Origin: Flavobacterium sp. DG2-3
GTDB taxonomy: Bacteria; Bacteroidota; Bacteroidia; Flavobacteriales; Flavobacteriaceae
DNA: 64,000 bases
NCBI RefSeq assembly: GCF_030730925.1
Contig: NZ_JAVAMB010000014.1
Coordinates: 52,252 to 116,251 of the forward strand
Direction: 5' to 3'
Shown here: positions 8,639-17,056 of the stretch, piece by piece
Layout: every line of letters begins with the position of its first letter
Numbering within the stretch: the stretch's first letter is position 1
Position numbers and translations under genes: made by a program
Notes under the pieces: generated by a model
The model's database searches: none
What the model was told of the DNA's origin: nothing
Seen by the model: only the letters and a program-made list of their open reading frames with translations

Positions 8639-8872
8639 TTACTCCTCACTCAAATAAGGATTCAAAATCTCCGCCAATTCATTGAGCCAATAATAATTGT
8701 CTTCAAAATTGGCTAGTCCGATTTGGAGGGTTTGGTGTTGTCCCGAGACGCCGAGCGCTAAAATGCAGTTTACTTGTCTTAATATTTTAGCCATATCTTC
8801 GGGATCGATTATATGGTTAAAAAAATCAATCAGCCTTGTTTCGGCTTCTTTGGAAAGGGTGTTGGTTTTCAT
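8639..8872 (-). CDS. Small hypothetical protein, intact parent of the 3'-end repeats
   Basis: This 77-residue soluble protein of unknown family (MKTNTLSKEAETRLIDFF to ILNPYLSEE) is predicted helix-strand-helix. It is the only complete copy in the window. Partial copies of its 3' end lie at 7808-7969 and 12349-12426, each with the same hairpin next to it. The complete gene and the two fragments bracket the lipoprotein and the ELW-repeat gene. Sequence agreement among the copies in the coding frame suggests that the full gene is, or recently was, functional. Confidence 0.65.
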   Translation of the reverse strand: MKTNTLSKEAETRLIDFFNHIIDPEDMAKILRQVNCILALGVSGQHQTLQIGLANFEDNYYWLNELAEILNPYLSEE

Positions 8873-9274
8873 AAAGTGAAGAATTTAAGAAAAAAACCCT
8901 CGCGCCTTAGCAGTCTTACGCTTCTTCACGGCGTCAAAGTCCTTTCGGAGCTTTACTACATAGCACAAGGGCAAATTTTAATGCGTTCTTAATGTGAAGA
9001 TTTAAGAACTACAAACGTAAGAAAAAAACATTTTAAAAATAAATATTTTCTTACAATATTATTTCTATATTTATCGGCTTTATAATATATCAAATGTATA
9101 AAATTCGTATTAGAAATTGTGATTTTATTGTAAAAGTGGCTTTTTAACTTTTATGATTTGGAAGTGTTTTTCTTTTAAAATTAAATATATTTGACAAATA
9201 ATTTATTACAAAAAAAATCTATCCTCAACAGTATAAAATATTATATAACCCAAACAAAAAAATAATTGAGACAC
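8873..9274. other. Intergenic stretch without a gene, upstream of the ELW-repeat gene
   Basis: The left part has two similar blocks (GTGAAGAATTTAAG at about 8876 and GTGAAGATTTAAG at about 8993) around a CG-richer segment. The right part is very AT-rich and contains TATATTTG at 9186-9193, a -7 promoter match 81 bases before the ATG at 9275. I see no further ORF or RNA gene. Confidence 0.5.
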
Positions 9275-12256
9275 ATGAAATATAATTTTATTCTTTTCAT
9301 TTTTCTTACTGTTTTTAATTCTGGAGTAGCTCAAGATATAGATGCGACTTTAATAGAATTGAACTTTCAAGAAGATAGTTATCCTCAAAATCTAACACCT
9401 TTTAAATCTGGATTCTGTTTTACAGCTACAGATGGATATTACAAATACTTTGGTAGAGAATTATGGTATTCGAATGGTACAAAAGAAGGCACTTTTATGA
9501 TAAAAGATATTCTTCCTGGGGGCACTTCTTCAAATCCAAAGTACTTAATAAATATAAATAATACCCTTTACTTCACAGCATACGATGCTGTACACGGTAC
9601 CGAACTATGGAAAAGTGATGGAACAGAAGCTGGAACTGTACTCGTCAAAGATATAGATCCAAATGAAAAAGGCGAATACGATGGCCCTTCAGGATTAATA
9701 GAATTTAATGGAAAATTATATTTTACAGCAAGTAATGGTGTAAACGGTTACGAATTATGGACTAGTGATGGTACAGAAGCTGGAACTTATATGATTAAAG
9801 ATATATACTTAACTGGAAATAGCAATCCAAATTCATTGTTCGTTTTTAATAATAATTTGTATTTCGTAGCCTATAATGAGACAGGATATAAATTATGGAA
9901 AACTGATGGAACAGAAGCGGGAACCGCAATATTAAAAAACATCAGTGTCAATCCTTCTCCAATTGATGAAAATCAATTTTTGATTGTAAATAATTCGTTT
10001 TTCTTTTTTGCAAGTGATGGCTCAAAAGGTTATGAACTTTGGAAAAGTGATGGATCGGAATCAGGGACTACTATTGTAAAAGACATTTTTAGCGGTTATT
10101 ATTCCAGCGCCAACTTTTTAAAAGGTTGTATTTTGGACGATAATATCATCTTTGAAGCAAATGATGGAATCAATGGTACCGAAATATGGAAAAGCGATGG
10201 AACAGAAGCGGGAACATTTATGATTAAAAACATTAACGGGACAAATTTCGGCAGTATATATTATAACAATAAATATATTGCGTTTAATAATGAAGTATAT
10301 TTTCTTGCAAATGATGATATATATGGAAATGAAATATGGAAAACTGATGGGACAGCAAATGGCACTATTTTATTAAAAGACATCAATAATGGTAATTCAT
10401 CTTCATATATTAATAAATTGTATAATGATACAATAAACAATAAACTTCTATTTTTTGCCAATAATGCTAACAGCTCTGGTGAACAAATAATTTGGGTTAG
10501 TGATGGGACTTCAAATGGAACGGTCGAACTTACCGATATAAAATCAACCCATTCAAATGGATACCCTGACAATTTTATTACTATTAATAATAAAACCATA
10601 TTTACAGGTAAAGATGAAAAATATGGAGCTGAATTATGGCAAACAGATGGGACAAAAGAAGGAACATCAATATTTGCAGATCTTAACCATACAAATGGCA
10701 GTAATCCTAGTAAATTTACCAATGTCAATGGAAACCTGTTCTTTAAAGCAAGAGGAACAGCTTACGGCTCACAATTATTTAAAAGTGATGGAACTGTTGA
10801 AGGAACAAAATTAATTAAGGATATACACCCAACCTACGAAACTATTGATAACCTTTCTGACATGAGAGCTATAAATGGTACTCTATTTTTTAGTGGAAAT
10901 GATGGTGTGCATGGATACGAACTTTGGAAAAGTGACGGAACAGAAAATGGAACTGTACTAGTAAAAGATATAAATCCTGGCAATAATGGCAGTTTTAGAA
11001 CTCATAATGACAAACAAGAATTTACCGTTATAAACGATGCTTTATATTTTAGTGCCAATGACGGTGTAAATGGTTTCGAATTATGGAAAAGTGACGGAAC
11101 AGAGGCTGGAACTTTCATGGTAAAAGATATCTATCCAGGTGGCTATAATTATGCTAGCGATCCAAGAGAATTTGTTTCTCTAAATAATAGTATCTATTTT
11201 ATCGCTAATGATTATTCCGGAACATCTTTATGGAAAACTAACGGAACGCCATCTGGTACTACTAAAGTTATATCTTTAAATGACATGCGAGTTTTAAAAG
11301 TCGCAAATAATAAATTACTAATTATTGCTGAAACTTCAGGAACAACTTATGGACCACATGACTTGTGGGTATCGGACGGAACCTCTTCTGGAACAAAACA
11401 TATAAAAACCTTTGGAGATAACTTATACAGTGACATTCGATATACCACAACTTTGGGCAATCAACTATATTTTGTTGCTAAAAATCCAGACAGCTTTAGA
11501 AAATCAGTTTATAAAACTGATGGAACTATAGAGGGTACAAAACTAGTATTTGACGCTGCAAGCCATCCTACAATGCCAGACCTTGACATAGAAGCACCTT
11601 TTCCTTGTGGAAATTATGTCTATTTTGTTGTAGAAGATTATTATGGAACAGCAAAAGAATTATGGAGAACAAATAACCAAATTACAGAAAAAGTAGCTGG
11701 TCCTGAAACCAAAGACTTTTTATATATCCGAAATTTAACTTGTTATAATGATAATCTATTTTATTTAGCAGAAATGTTTCCAAAAAGCGTATGGATGATT
11801 AACGATAAAATGAATACACCTGAGCAGTTAAATGTTAATATACTAAACAATAAAAATTTTGAAGAATATGACTCAATTCAAGAATTGGGAGCAACCAGTA
11901 ATGCATTGTATTTCAATGGAAGAAATAACACAAGCGGAAATGAATTATATGTTGCAAAAGTAAATTTGGGCTCATTAGGTCTTCCTGATTCTAACCTTTC
12001 AGAAAAGGAAAATCAAAAAGAAATAAAAATTTACCCTAATCCAGCAAATAAATTTGTTACGATAGAATCTCTCAACAATACAATTGCAAAATTTGAAGTA
12101 TACAATTTATTGGGAGAAAAGATTGATCAACAAATGAATAAAGATCTAAATCAAAAATTAAAATACGATCTTAACAAATTAAATAACGGTATTTATTTCA
12201 TTAAAGCTTCTTTATCAAATGGAAAAACAGATAATATCAAATTAATCGTTAATTAA
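9275..12256 (+). CDS. Secreted ELW/DGT-repeat protein with a type IX secretion tail
   Basis: This is a 993-residue exported protein. I start it at the ATG at 9275, where a signal peptide begins (MKYNFILFIFLTVFNSGVAQ), rather than at a TTG nine bases earlier. About 15 copies of a roughly 45-60-residue unit follow, each with a core like ELWKSDGTEAGTxxVKDI, plus one degenerate copy near 770. Such repeats probably form a beta-propeller or solenoid on the cell surface. The last 75 residues (KIYPNPANKFVTIE to IKLIVN) match the type A C-terminal sorting domain of the Bacteroidota type IX system. The ligand is unknown; adhesion or binding is inferred. It stands alone between repeats R2 and R3. Confidence 0.85.
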   Translation: MKYNFILFIFLTVFNSGVAQDIDATLIELNFQEDSYPQNLTPFKSGFCFTATDGYYKYFGRELWYSNGTKEGTFMIKDILPGGTSSNPKYLININNTLYFTAYDAVHGTELWKSDGTEAGTVLVKDIDPNEKGEYDGPSGLIEFNGKLYFTASNGVNGYELWTSDGTEAGTYMIKDIYLTGNSNPNSLFVFNNNLYFVAYNETGYKLWKTDGTEAGTAILKNISVNPSPIDENQFLIVNNSFFFFASDGSKGYELWKSDGSESGTTIVKDIFSGYYSSANFLKGCILDDNIIFEANDGINGTEIWKSDGTEAGTFMIKNINGTNFGSIYYNNKYIAFNNEVYFLANDDIYGNEIWKTDGTANGTILLKDINNGNSSSYINKLYNDTINNKLLFFANNANSSGEQIIWVSDGTSNGTVELTDIKSTHSNGYPDNFITINNKTIFTGKDEKYGAELWQTDGTKEGTSIFADLNHTNGSNPSKFTNVNGNLFFKARGTAYGSQLFKSDGTVEGTKLIKDIHPTYETIDNLSDMRAINGTLFFSGNDGVHGYELWKSDGTENGTVLVKDINPGNNGSFRTHNDKQEFTVINDALYFSANDGVNGFELWKSDGTEAGTFMVKDIYPGGYNYASDPREFVSLNNSIYFIANDYSGTSLWKTNGTPSGTTKVISLNDMRVLKVANNKLLIIAETSGTTYGPHDLWVSDGTSSGTKHIKTFGDNLYSDIRYTTTLGNQLYFVAKNPDSFRKSVYKTDGTIEGTKLVFDAASHPTMPDLDIEAPFPCGNYVYFVVEDYYGTAKELWRTNNQITEKVAGPETKDFLYIRNLTCYNDNLFYLAEMFPKSVWMINDKMNTPEQLNVNILNNKNFEEYDSIQELGATSNALYFNGRNNTSGNELYVAKVNLGSLGLPDSNLSEKENQKEIKIYPNPANKFVTIESLNNTIAKFEVYNLLGEKIDQQMNKDLNQKLKYDLNKLNNGIYFIKASLSNGKTDNIKLIVN

Positions 12257-12304
12257 ATATCTCGTTATTATACATTCTCAATAATTTTCATACAAAAACA
12301 AACA

Positions 12305-12426
12305 AAAACCTCGATCCAAAAAAATCGAGGTTTTTTCATTTTATAACCTTACTCCTCATTCAAATAAGGATTCAAAATCTCCGCCAATTCATTGAGCCAA
12401 TAATAATTGTCTTCAAAATTTGCTAG
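12305..12426 (+). repeat. Direct repeat R3 (third copy of hairpin plus gene 3' end)
   Basis: The hairpin AACCTCGAT/ATCGAGGTT (12307-12332) and the following 75 bases match R1 and R2. The match stops at TTTGCTAG, where a different palindromic repeat begins. Confidence 0.85.
12349..12426 (-). pseudogene. Fragment of the 77-residue gene (last 25 codons)
   Basis: The minus strand encodes only the C-terminal end (LANFEDNYYWLNELAEIL and NPYLNEE) followed by a stop. The upstream part is missing and replaced by a REP-like palindrome, so there is no start codon. Confidence 0.7.
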
Positions 12427-12431
12427 CCCCG

Positions 12432-12563
12432 ATAGCGCAGTTCTTCTACGCAACGATAGCGCGGATTTGCAATCCGTGCCCGTAACGATAAGCAAATATT
12501 AAAAGTAAAAAAATCAAGCCAAGCCAATCTTTGTGGGCACGGATTGCAAATCCGCGCTATCGG
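12432..12563. repeat. REP-like element with perfect 28-bp inverted arms
   Basis: The arm at 12454-12481 (core GCGCGGATTTGCAATCCG) is exactly repeated in reverse at 12535-12562. Each arm is itself partly palindromic (GGATTTGCAATCC). It resembles the palindromes mobilised by REP-associated Y1 transposases, but no such transposase gene is in the window. A decayed relative lies at 13075-13172. With R3 it fills most of the gap 12257-12672. Confidence 0.8.
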
Positions 12564-12672
12564 GTTAATATCGGGGTTACTATTTTCGCTTTAACTAGAT
12601 ATTTTTTTATAAATTGTAATCTTAAATTTAAACCATCTTTTATCGATTTCTTTAATAAGCATCTTAAAAATT

Positions 12673-13059
12673 ATGATTAAAAAAATCTTCTTTCTTTCGA
12701 TAATTATTACTTTTTCATCATGCGAAAAAAGTGAATTCGAAAATTTACTTTCTAATCCAGACAAAAAATGGTGCTATATAAATAATAATAAATATGATAA
12801 AAATTCTATTATTAATTGGTACATGAAATTTTATACAAATGGAGATTTTGAAAATCTATCTGTAACAAATAATCAGAAACTTATTTTATTGGACGGACAA
12901 TATAAAGATTGCTTTTGGAAATATTCTAAAAATGATAGCATTCTAGAATTATGCGATTCTCGATATAAAATTTTAAAATACGAAAAAGATACAATTCATC
13001 TTATGGCATTAAAAGATAATTTTAAATGTTTATTTATAAATTATAAACCAAAGAAATAA
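12673..13059 (+). CDS. Small hypothetical lipoprotein
   Basis: This is a 128-residue product with a lipoprotein signal (IIITFSSC, Cys17). The mature part has regularly spaced Trp/Tyr residues (KKWCYINNNKYD, CFWKYSKND) and probably forms a small beta-sandwich or lipocalin-like fold. I do not recognise a family. The very AT-rich codon use matches the accessory zone. It lies between two REP-like elements and has no partner gene on its strand. Confidence 0.7.
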   Translation: MIKKIFFLSIIITFSSCEKSEFENLLSNPDKKWCYINNNKYDKNSIINWYMKFYTNGDFENLSVTNNQKLILLDGQYKDCFWKYSKNDSILELCDSRYKILKYEKDTIHLMALKDNFKCLFINYKPKK

Positions 13060-13519
13060 GAAAGAAAAATCGACAACGCAGATCTTTTTCGCAACGATAA
13101 TCAAATATTAAAAGTAAAAATTAATGCGAAGCCAATCTTTGTGTGCATGGATTGCAAATCGGCGCTATCGGAGTTTAATTATTTTGGGCGCAATTTTTGT
13201 CGATTTAGATTGCAGAGCTTCTTGTGTGTCCTTCGACTTCGCTCAGGAAGACAAAAATGATTATAAATCTGCATGATCACTTTGAGAATCTAAAATCTAA
13301 TTAAATCAGCCTAAATCTGTGTAATCTGCGTGAAACAAAAAAATCATCCGCAAAATCTGCGAGAGAATTTCACAAAGTGAATTACCAATCTTTATAGAGC
13401 TACTTGCGGAGATCCTTCCTTCGTCAGGATGACAAAAATGATGATAAAGTGAAACAAAAAAATGCAAGACCAAAATTGATCTTGCATTTTTGCAATTTTA
13501 TAAATCTAAAAAAAACTTT
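13060..13519. other. Intergenic stretch filled with decayed repeats
   Basis: 13075-13172 is a degraded copy of the REP-like element at 12432 (right arm GGATTGCAAATCGGCGCTATCG). 13216-13258 and 13392-13436 are single arms of the family 2 repeat (CTTCGACTTCGCTCAGGA; GATCCTTCCTTCGTCAGGAT). Between them lies an AATCTGCGTGAAAC motif also found at 50458-50566. No gene is visible. Confidence 0.65.
13460..13493. terminator. Terminator of the PfpI-like gene
   Basis: AAATGCAAGA and TCTTGCATTT form a 10-bp stem flanked by A and T runs, 30 bases past the stop codon of the minus-strand gene at 13520. Confidence 0.75.
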
Positions 13520-14068
13520 TTAGACTCTTTGGCGCTCGTGTATTCCTTCTTTAATTTCTTCGACCATTTTTTTATTAAAAGCGGGCAAATCATTAGGGTT
13601 TCGGCTGGTTACTAATCCTTGGTCTACTACGACTTCTGAATCTTCCCATTGTGCTCCAGCATTTTTCAAATCATTTTTAACTGAGAAAAACGAAGTTACT
13701 TTTCGACCTTCTAAAACATCGGCATCAACCAGAATTTGTGGTCCGTGACAAATTGCTGCTACCGGTTTTTTACTTTTAAAAAACGAACGTACAAAATCTA
13801 CTGCGGCTTCCTCTCTTCTTAATGAATCGGGATTTAAAACTCCACCTGGAAGAACCAAAGCATCGTAATCGGCTTCATTGGCTTGATCTAATACGACATC
13901 GACATTATATTCGTTGCTCCAATTTCCGTCTTTCCAAGCTTTAATTGTTCCTGATTTTAAACTTACAATATCTGCATTCCAACCTTGCTCTTCAAGATAA
14001 GCTTTAGGAGATGCTAATTCTGATTCTTCAAATCCGTTTGTAGCTAATATGGCTATATTCTTTTTCAT
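13520..14068 (-). CDS. DJ-1/PfpI family protein
   Basis: This 182-residue cytoplasmic protein has the class I glutamine amidotransferase-like fold. The nucleophile elbow is AICHGPQ, with Cys107 followed by His108, and the conserved acidic residue is Glu17 in NGFEESE. These give the PfpI/YhbO-type site linked to deglycase, glyoxalase or general stress roles. Length is normal for the family. It is a single gene with its own terminator. The AraC-type regulator at 14316 is divergent, with 247 bases between them, and could control it. The exact substrate cannot be told from sequence. Confidence 0.9.
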   Translation of the reverse strand: MKKNIAILATNGFEESELASPKAYLEEQGWNADIVSLKSGTIKAWKDGNWSNEYNVDVVLDQANEADYDALVLPGGVLNPDSLRREEAAVDFVRSFFKSKKPVAAICHGPQILVDADVLEGRKVTSFFSVKNDLKNAGAQWEDSEVVVDQGLVTSRNPNDLPAFNKKMVEEIKEGIHERQRV

Positions 14069-14271
14069 AATTTAAGTATTTAAAAACGTTATTAATTTTG
14101 ATTTACCTAAAATTACTTATTTCAAAAAGCCAGCGAAAACAGATGGTGTTAAAGGTTTCTTTATTAAAAGTTAATTAATTGAAGTACAAGTATTTATTAA
14201 AGAATAAATCAAAATTATATAAAATTGAAGTCACTTTAGTTTACTATTTTATAGCTTAAAAACTTTGTGCC

Positions 14272-14310
14272 TTGACGTTTTAGCGTCAAAAAAATAATTC
14301 CGTATATTTG
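14272..14310 (+). promoter_or_regulatory. Palindrome and -7 element at the AraC gene start
   Basis: TTGACGttttagCGTCAA (14272-14289) has perfect 6-bp arms and looks like an operator. TATATTTG (14303-14310) ends only five bases before the ATG at 14316. The transcript would then have almost no leader, or translation starts at the next Met (14325). Confidence 0.5.
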
Positions 14311-14315
14311 ATACT

Positions 14316-15110
14316 ATGCAGGAAATGATATCGATAAAAACTTTTGCCGAAGCAGAAGAACTTCAAAATCCGAGACGTGTTTTAAGATACGTTCTGATTT
14401 TCTGTACTGCCGGCGAAATCACGGTTTCTGTAGATGAAAGAGGATATATACTGATTCCAAATACGGTTTTAACGATTACTTCTGGTCAGATTCATTCTTT
14501 TACAGACAACAAAAATGCAGAGGGCTTTGTTTTAGAATTCACTTATAATTTCTTTTGCAAAGATGACTACGATATGGAGTTGATTTTTCATAACGGGTTA
14601 TTCTGTCATTTTGCAATGAATGAAATTATCTTGATAGACAACAGCCAAATTGTTATCAATCAGCTAAATGAAATCACAAAAGAATTAAGTGAGCAGCCTT
14701 ATCAATATCTCATTTCGGTTCACAGCAGAATCGAGCTGATTCTGGTAGAAATCAACCGAACCAAAATTAATCGCGGGGACGAAATCTATAAACCGGAGGC
14801 TTTGTTTCTGCATTTTCTAGAAACTGTTTTAAAGAATTTCGATAAAAATCTTTCTGTTGCCGAAATTGCCGGTTTGATTGGCACAACAGAATCTAAGCTT
14901 AACGAACTTTCTAAACTGCATACCAGTAATACAGCACAAAATGTCATTTACGGATTGATTATTTCTGAGGCAAAACGTCTTTTAAATTACGAGAAACTTT
15001 CGGTCAAAGAAACCGCTTATGCTTTGGGGTTTAATGATCCTTTTTACTTTTCGAATTTCTTTAAAAAACACACCAATGTTTCTCCTAAAACGTATAAGGA
15101 AATGTTTTGA
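14316..15110 (+). CDS. AraC family transcriptional regulator
   Basis: This 264-residue regulator has an N-terminal cupin-like sensor half (about 1-130, with ILTITSGQIHSF near the pocket) and a C-terminal AraC/XylS DNA-binding region with two helix-turn-helix units (about 165-264, ending PKTYKEMF). The second unit, SVKETAYALGFNDPFYFSNFF, is the family signature. It is divergent from the PfpI-like gene and upstream of a cupin gene, either of which it might control. A palindrome at 14272-14289 is a possible autoregulatory site. The inducer is unknown. Confidence 0.9.
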   Translation: MQEMISIKTFAEAEELQNPRRVLRYVLIFCTAGEITVSVDERGYILIPNTVLTITSGQIHSFTDNKNAEGFVLEFTYNFFCKDDYDMELIFHNGLFCHFAMNEIILIDNSQIVINQLNEITKELSEQPYQYLISVHSRIELILVEINRTKINRGDEIYKPEALFLHFLETVLKNFDKNLSVAEIAGLIGTTESKLNELSKLHTSNTAQNVIYGLIISEAKRLLNYEKLSVKETAYALGFNDPFYFSNFFKKHTNVSPKTYKEMF

Positions 15111-15251
15111 TTACTAATGTGTATTTTGTGTAACACATTGAAAAATAAAAAAACTAGTTACATGCTTTTTCCAGAATTGTCTATTCTTTAAAATTCGCCA
15201 CTATTCCATCTTTGTATTGTTATTATTTAAAAGAATTTAAAAACAATAAAA

Positions 15252-15596
15252 ATGGAAAAGCAAATCACAAGAACAAACGAAATCAATTGGAAACCACTTA
15301 TAGAAGAAGGCGTAAACACAGACGGAATTTCTGTAAAAGCTTTATGTTTTGATCCAGTCGCAAAAAGACCTACAGCATTTTTATCCAAGTTTGAAGCAGG
15401 AGCTTCATATCCAAATCACACTCATCCCGCGGGAGAGGAAATTTACGTTTTAGAAGGCGAAGTCCGTTCGGGTAAAGACGAATTAAAGCAGGGCGATTAT
15501 TTGTATATGCCTCCAGGAAGTACGCATTCTGTATATTCGAAAACGGGTTGTGTTTTATTGTTTATAGTTCCAGAGGAAGTTGTGATTTTGAAGTAG
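15252..15596 (+). CDS. Cupin protein, ChrR-like
   Basis: This 114-residue single-domain cupin carries the metal-binding pattern NHTHPAGEE (His56, His58, Glu62) in motif 1 and PPGSTHSVY (His92) in motif 2. This is the ChrR-like anti-sigma cupin type, here without a zinc-binding anti-sigma domain. No signal peptide is seen, so it is cytoplasmic. It follows the AraC gene by 141 bases on the same strand and may be its target. Function beyond metal-dependent small-molecule binding is not clear. Confidence 0.85.
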   Translation: MEKQITRTNEINWKPLIEEGVNTDGISVKALCFDPVAKRPTAFLSKFEAGASYPNHTHPAGEEIYVLEGEVRSGKDELKQGDYLYMPPGSTHSVYSKTGCVLLFIVPEEVVILK

Positions 15597-15621
15597 ATGT
15601 TTCTATTAAAATTCAACAATT

Positions 15622-15725
15622 TGTCATTTTGACCGAAGGGAGAAATCGCACTCGTATATCGACAAAGATTGGAGAATTACTTTGCGGAGTTTCCAGTGCG
15701 ATTTCTCCCTTCGGTCGAAATGACA
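15622..15725. repeat. Family 2 palindromic repeat (TGTCATTTTGACCGAAGG type)
   Basis: A left arm starting TGTCATTTTGACCGAAGGG is repeated in reverse at the right (CCCTTCGGTCGAAATGACA), around a loop with CGACAAAGATTGGAGAA. The same plan recurs at 16275, 24833, 26686, 60421 and 63765. It lies between two convergent cupin genes. Confidence 0.8.
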
Positions 15726-15784
15726 AACTAAACGCATTTACCAATACACAAAAAATCCCATCATATCATTTTGATACCCAGGAA

Positions 15785-16219
15785 CTACCTCAAATCCTTC
15801 TTAATCACCAAATATTTCAAATTGGTATTTCCCGCATTGCTAATTCCGTGTTCGGCATTTGGCGGACAGTATAAACTGGTATTCGGACCAACAACAACGG
15901 TTTTTCCGTCTAAGAAAAAAGAAGCAGAACCTTCGAGTATATAAAAGAATTCTTCTTCAGGATGGTGATGTGGAGCATGTGTAGATTTTCCAGGTTCGAC
16001 GATGCTCATTTTAAGCGTATTTTCCTGAGTGAAGTTTTTATCACCAAACCAATATTGATAACCGACTTTGGTTTTCGTGGCTTTGTCTAATTCAAAATGA
16101 TTGACGCAGTTTTCTATAGTGTATTTTATTTCTGGTGCTTTTTCTTTGGTTTCTTGAGCGGAAGCTAGTTGTAGAAATAAAATTGCAATGGTGGTTTTGA
16201 GGATAGTTAGTGGTTTCAT
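15785..16219 (-). CDS. Exported cupin domain protein
   Basis: This 144-residue protein starts with a signal peptide (TTIAILFLQLASAQ), so it is periplasmic or surface located. The cupin core has HAPHHHPEEEFFYILEG (His84, His86, Glu90) and PPNAEHGI (His124) as metal ligands. It converges on the ChrR-like cupin gene across a family 2 repeat. Both are small cupins, but they are not close copies. The ligand is unknown. Confidence 0.85.
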   Translation of the reverse strand: MKPLTILKTTIAILFLQLASAQETKEKAPEIKYTIENCVNHFELDKATKTKVGYQYWFGDKNFTQENTLKMSIVEPGKSTHAPHHHPEEEFFYILEGSASFFLDGKTVVVGPNTSLYCPPNAEHGISNAGNTNLKYLVIKKDLR

Positions 16220-16274
16220 TTTTTTATTGTAATGTTACGAAAAAAATGAATACAGAGATGTGTATCGTGCTTTT

Positions 16275-16387
16275 TGTCATCCTGATCCCGAAACTTCAGG
16301 AGAAGGATCGCACTAGAAATTCTGCAATCAGAATCGTCAATCTTTGTGGAGTTTCTGGCGTATGCTTCGACTCCGCTCAGCATGACA
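16275..16387. repeat. Family 2 palindromic repeat
   Basis: Starts TGTCATCCTGATCCCGAAAC and ends with CTTCGACTCCGCTCAGCATGACA. The arms are less well matched than in the 15622 copy, and the loop has the shared CAATCTTTGTGGAGTTTC piece. Confidence 0.7.
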
Positions 16388-16430
16388 AACTGGATGTGAA
16401 ACATAAAAGAGCCATCGGCTCGACTAATTT

Positions 16431-16583
16431 TGTAGGCCGGGATTTTAATCCCGGTTTTAAAACGAAATCCGAAATAAAGATCCATAAGGATCGCAACATA
16501 TTGGCGTTTTATATGTTCCGTTCCTACGGAACTTATTCGTTGTGCAATTCTCGTGATTCAACGGATTAAAATCCGTTGCTACA
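16431..16583. repeat. Compound palindromic repeat of another family
   Basis: Three palindromes stand in line: GGGATTTTAATCCC, GTTCCGTTCCTACGGAAC and AACGGATTAAAATCCGTT, with TGTAGG at the left and its partner CTACA at the right. Only one copy is in the window. With the family 2 repeat it fills the gap 16220-16640. Confidence 0.65.
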
Positions 16584-16640
16584 ATATTGACCATTCCTGT
16601 CGGAATTTTTATTGACTAAATGTGTAAAAATTATTAAAAA

Positions 16641-17036
16641 CTATAATTCTACAGATAAAAGTTCTTTACCTAAGGCATGCAAAGCATTTTCAATTTTTAA
16701 ACGCTGTTCTTGTTTCGGGTTTCTATGTCCAGAAGCGTAATGTTGTATCTGCTTTTGATTGATACCTGTTATTCTTTCTAATGCAGAATTTGTAAATATA
16801 CCTTTGTAATAACTTAATAAACTAGCTGTATCAAATTTATAAACCAACTCATATTCTTTATTCAGAAAATCTGGTTTATTATCACCATCCAATTCTTTTA
16901 GCGTTTCAATACAATCTAATATGTCTTGTTTGCAATCTTGAACTGTCTCACCACCTCCTACAATTGCTGCTTCATTTTCGGCATGTCCCCAAAAACCATC
17001 TTCATTTCTTTCGATAATAATTTTAATTGTTTTCAT
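16641..17036 (-). CDS. hicB: HicB antitoxin with HTH domain
   Basis: This is a 131-residue antitoxin. Residues 1-60 form the partial RNase H-like fold of HicB (IIIERNEDGFWGHAENE, a pattern of VQDCKQDILDCIETL). The C-terminus is an XRE-like helix-turn-helix (LERITGINQKQIQHYASGHR) that would bind the operon operator. It is encoded 20 bases downstream of the hicA gene on the same strand, so it binds and neutralises HicA and represses the pair. The G-x-x-Q-x-x-x-H-Y-x-x-G-x-R HTH signature is common in Bacteroidota HicB. Confidence 0.88.
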   Translation of the reverse strand: MKTIKIIIERNEDGFWGHAENEAAIVGGGETVQDCKQDILDCIETLKELDGDNKPDFLNKEYELVYKFDTASLLSYYKGIFTNSALERITGINQKQIQHYASGHRNPKQEQRLKIENALHALGKELLSVEL

Positions 17037-17056
17037 TTTTCAAATTATGTTTCAAA

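Noticed and set aside
8697..8879. Plus-strand ORF opposite the 77-residue gene
   Set aside because: The partial copies keep the minus-strand reading frame and not this one.
9266..9274. TTG start nine bases before the ATG of the ELW-repeat gene
   Set aside because: The signal peptide starts cleanly at the ATG at 9275, so the longer start adds nothing.
9400..12000. Possible CRISPR array in the regular DGT repeats
   Set aside because: The repeats are coding, in frame and diverged; there are no short constant repeats with unique spacers. No CRISPR array is visible in the window.
15622..15725. Family 2 hairpin as a tRNA or terminator
   Set aside because: No cloverleaf or anticodon and no T-run. 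The sequence recurs widely between genes. No tRNA or rRNA gene was found in the window.
16210..16569. 119-codon ORF through the gap after the exported cupin
   Set aside because: It runs through two palindromic repeats and has no domain-like composition.
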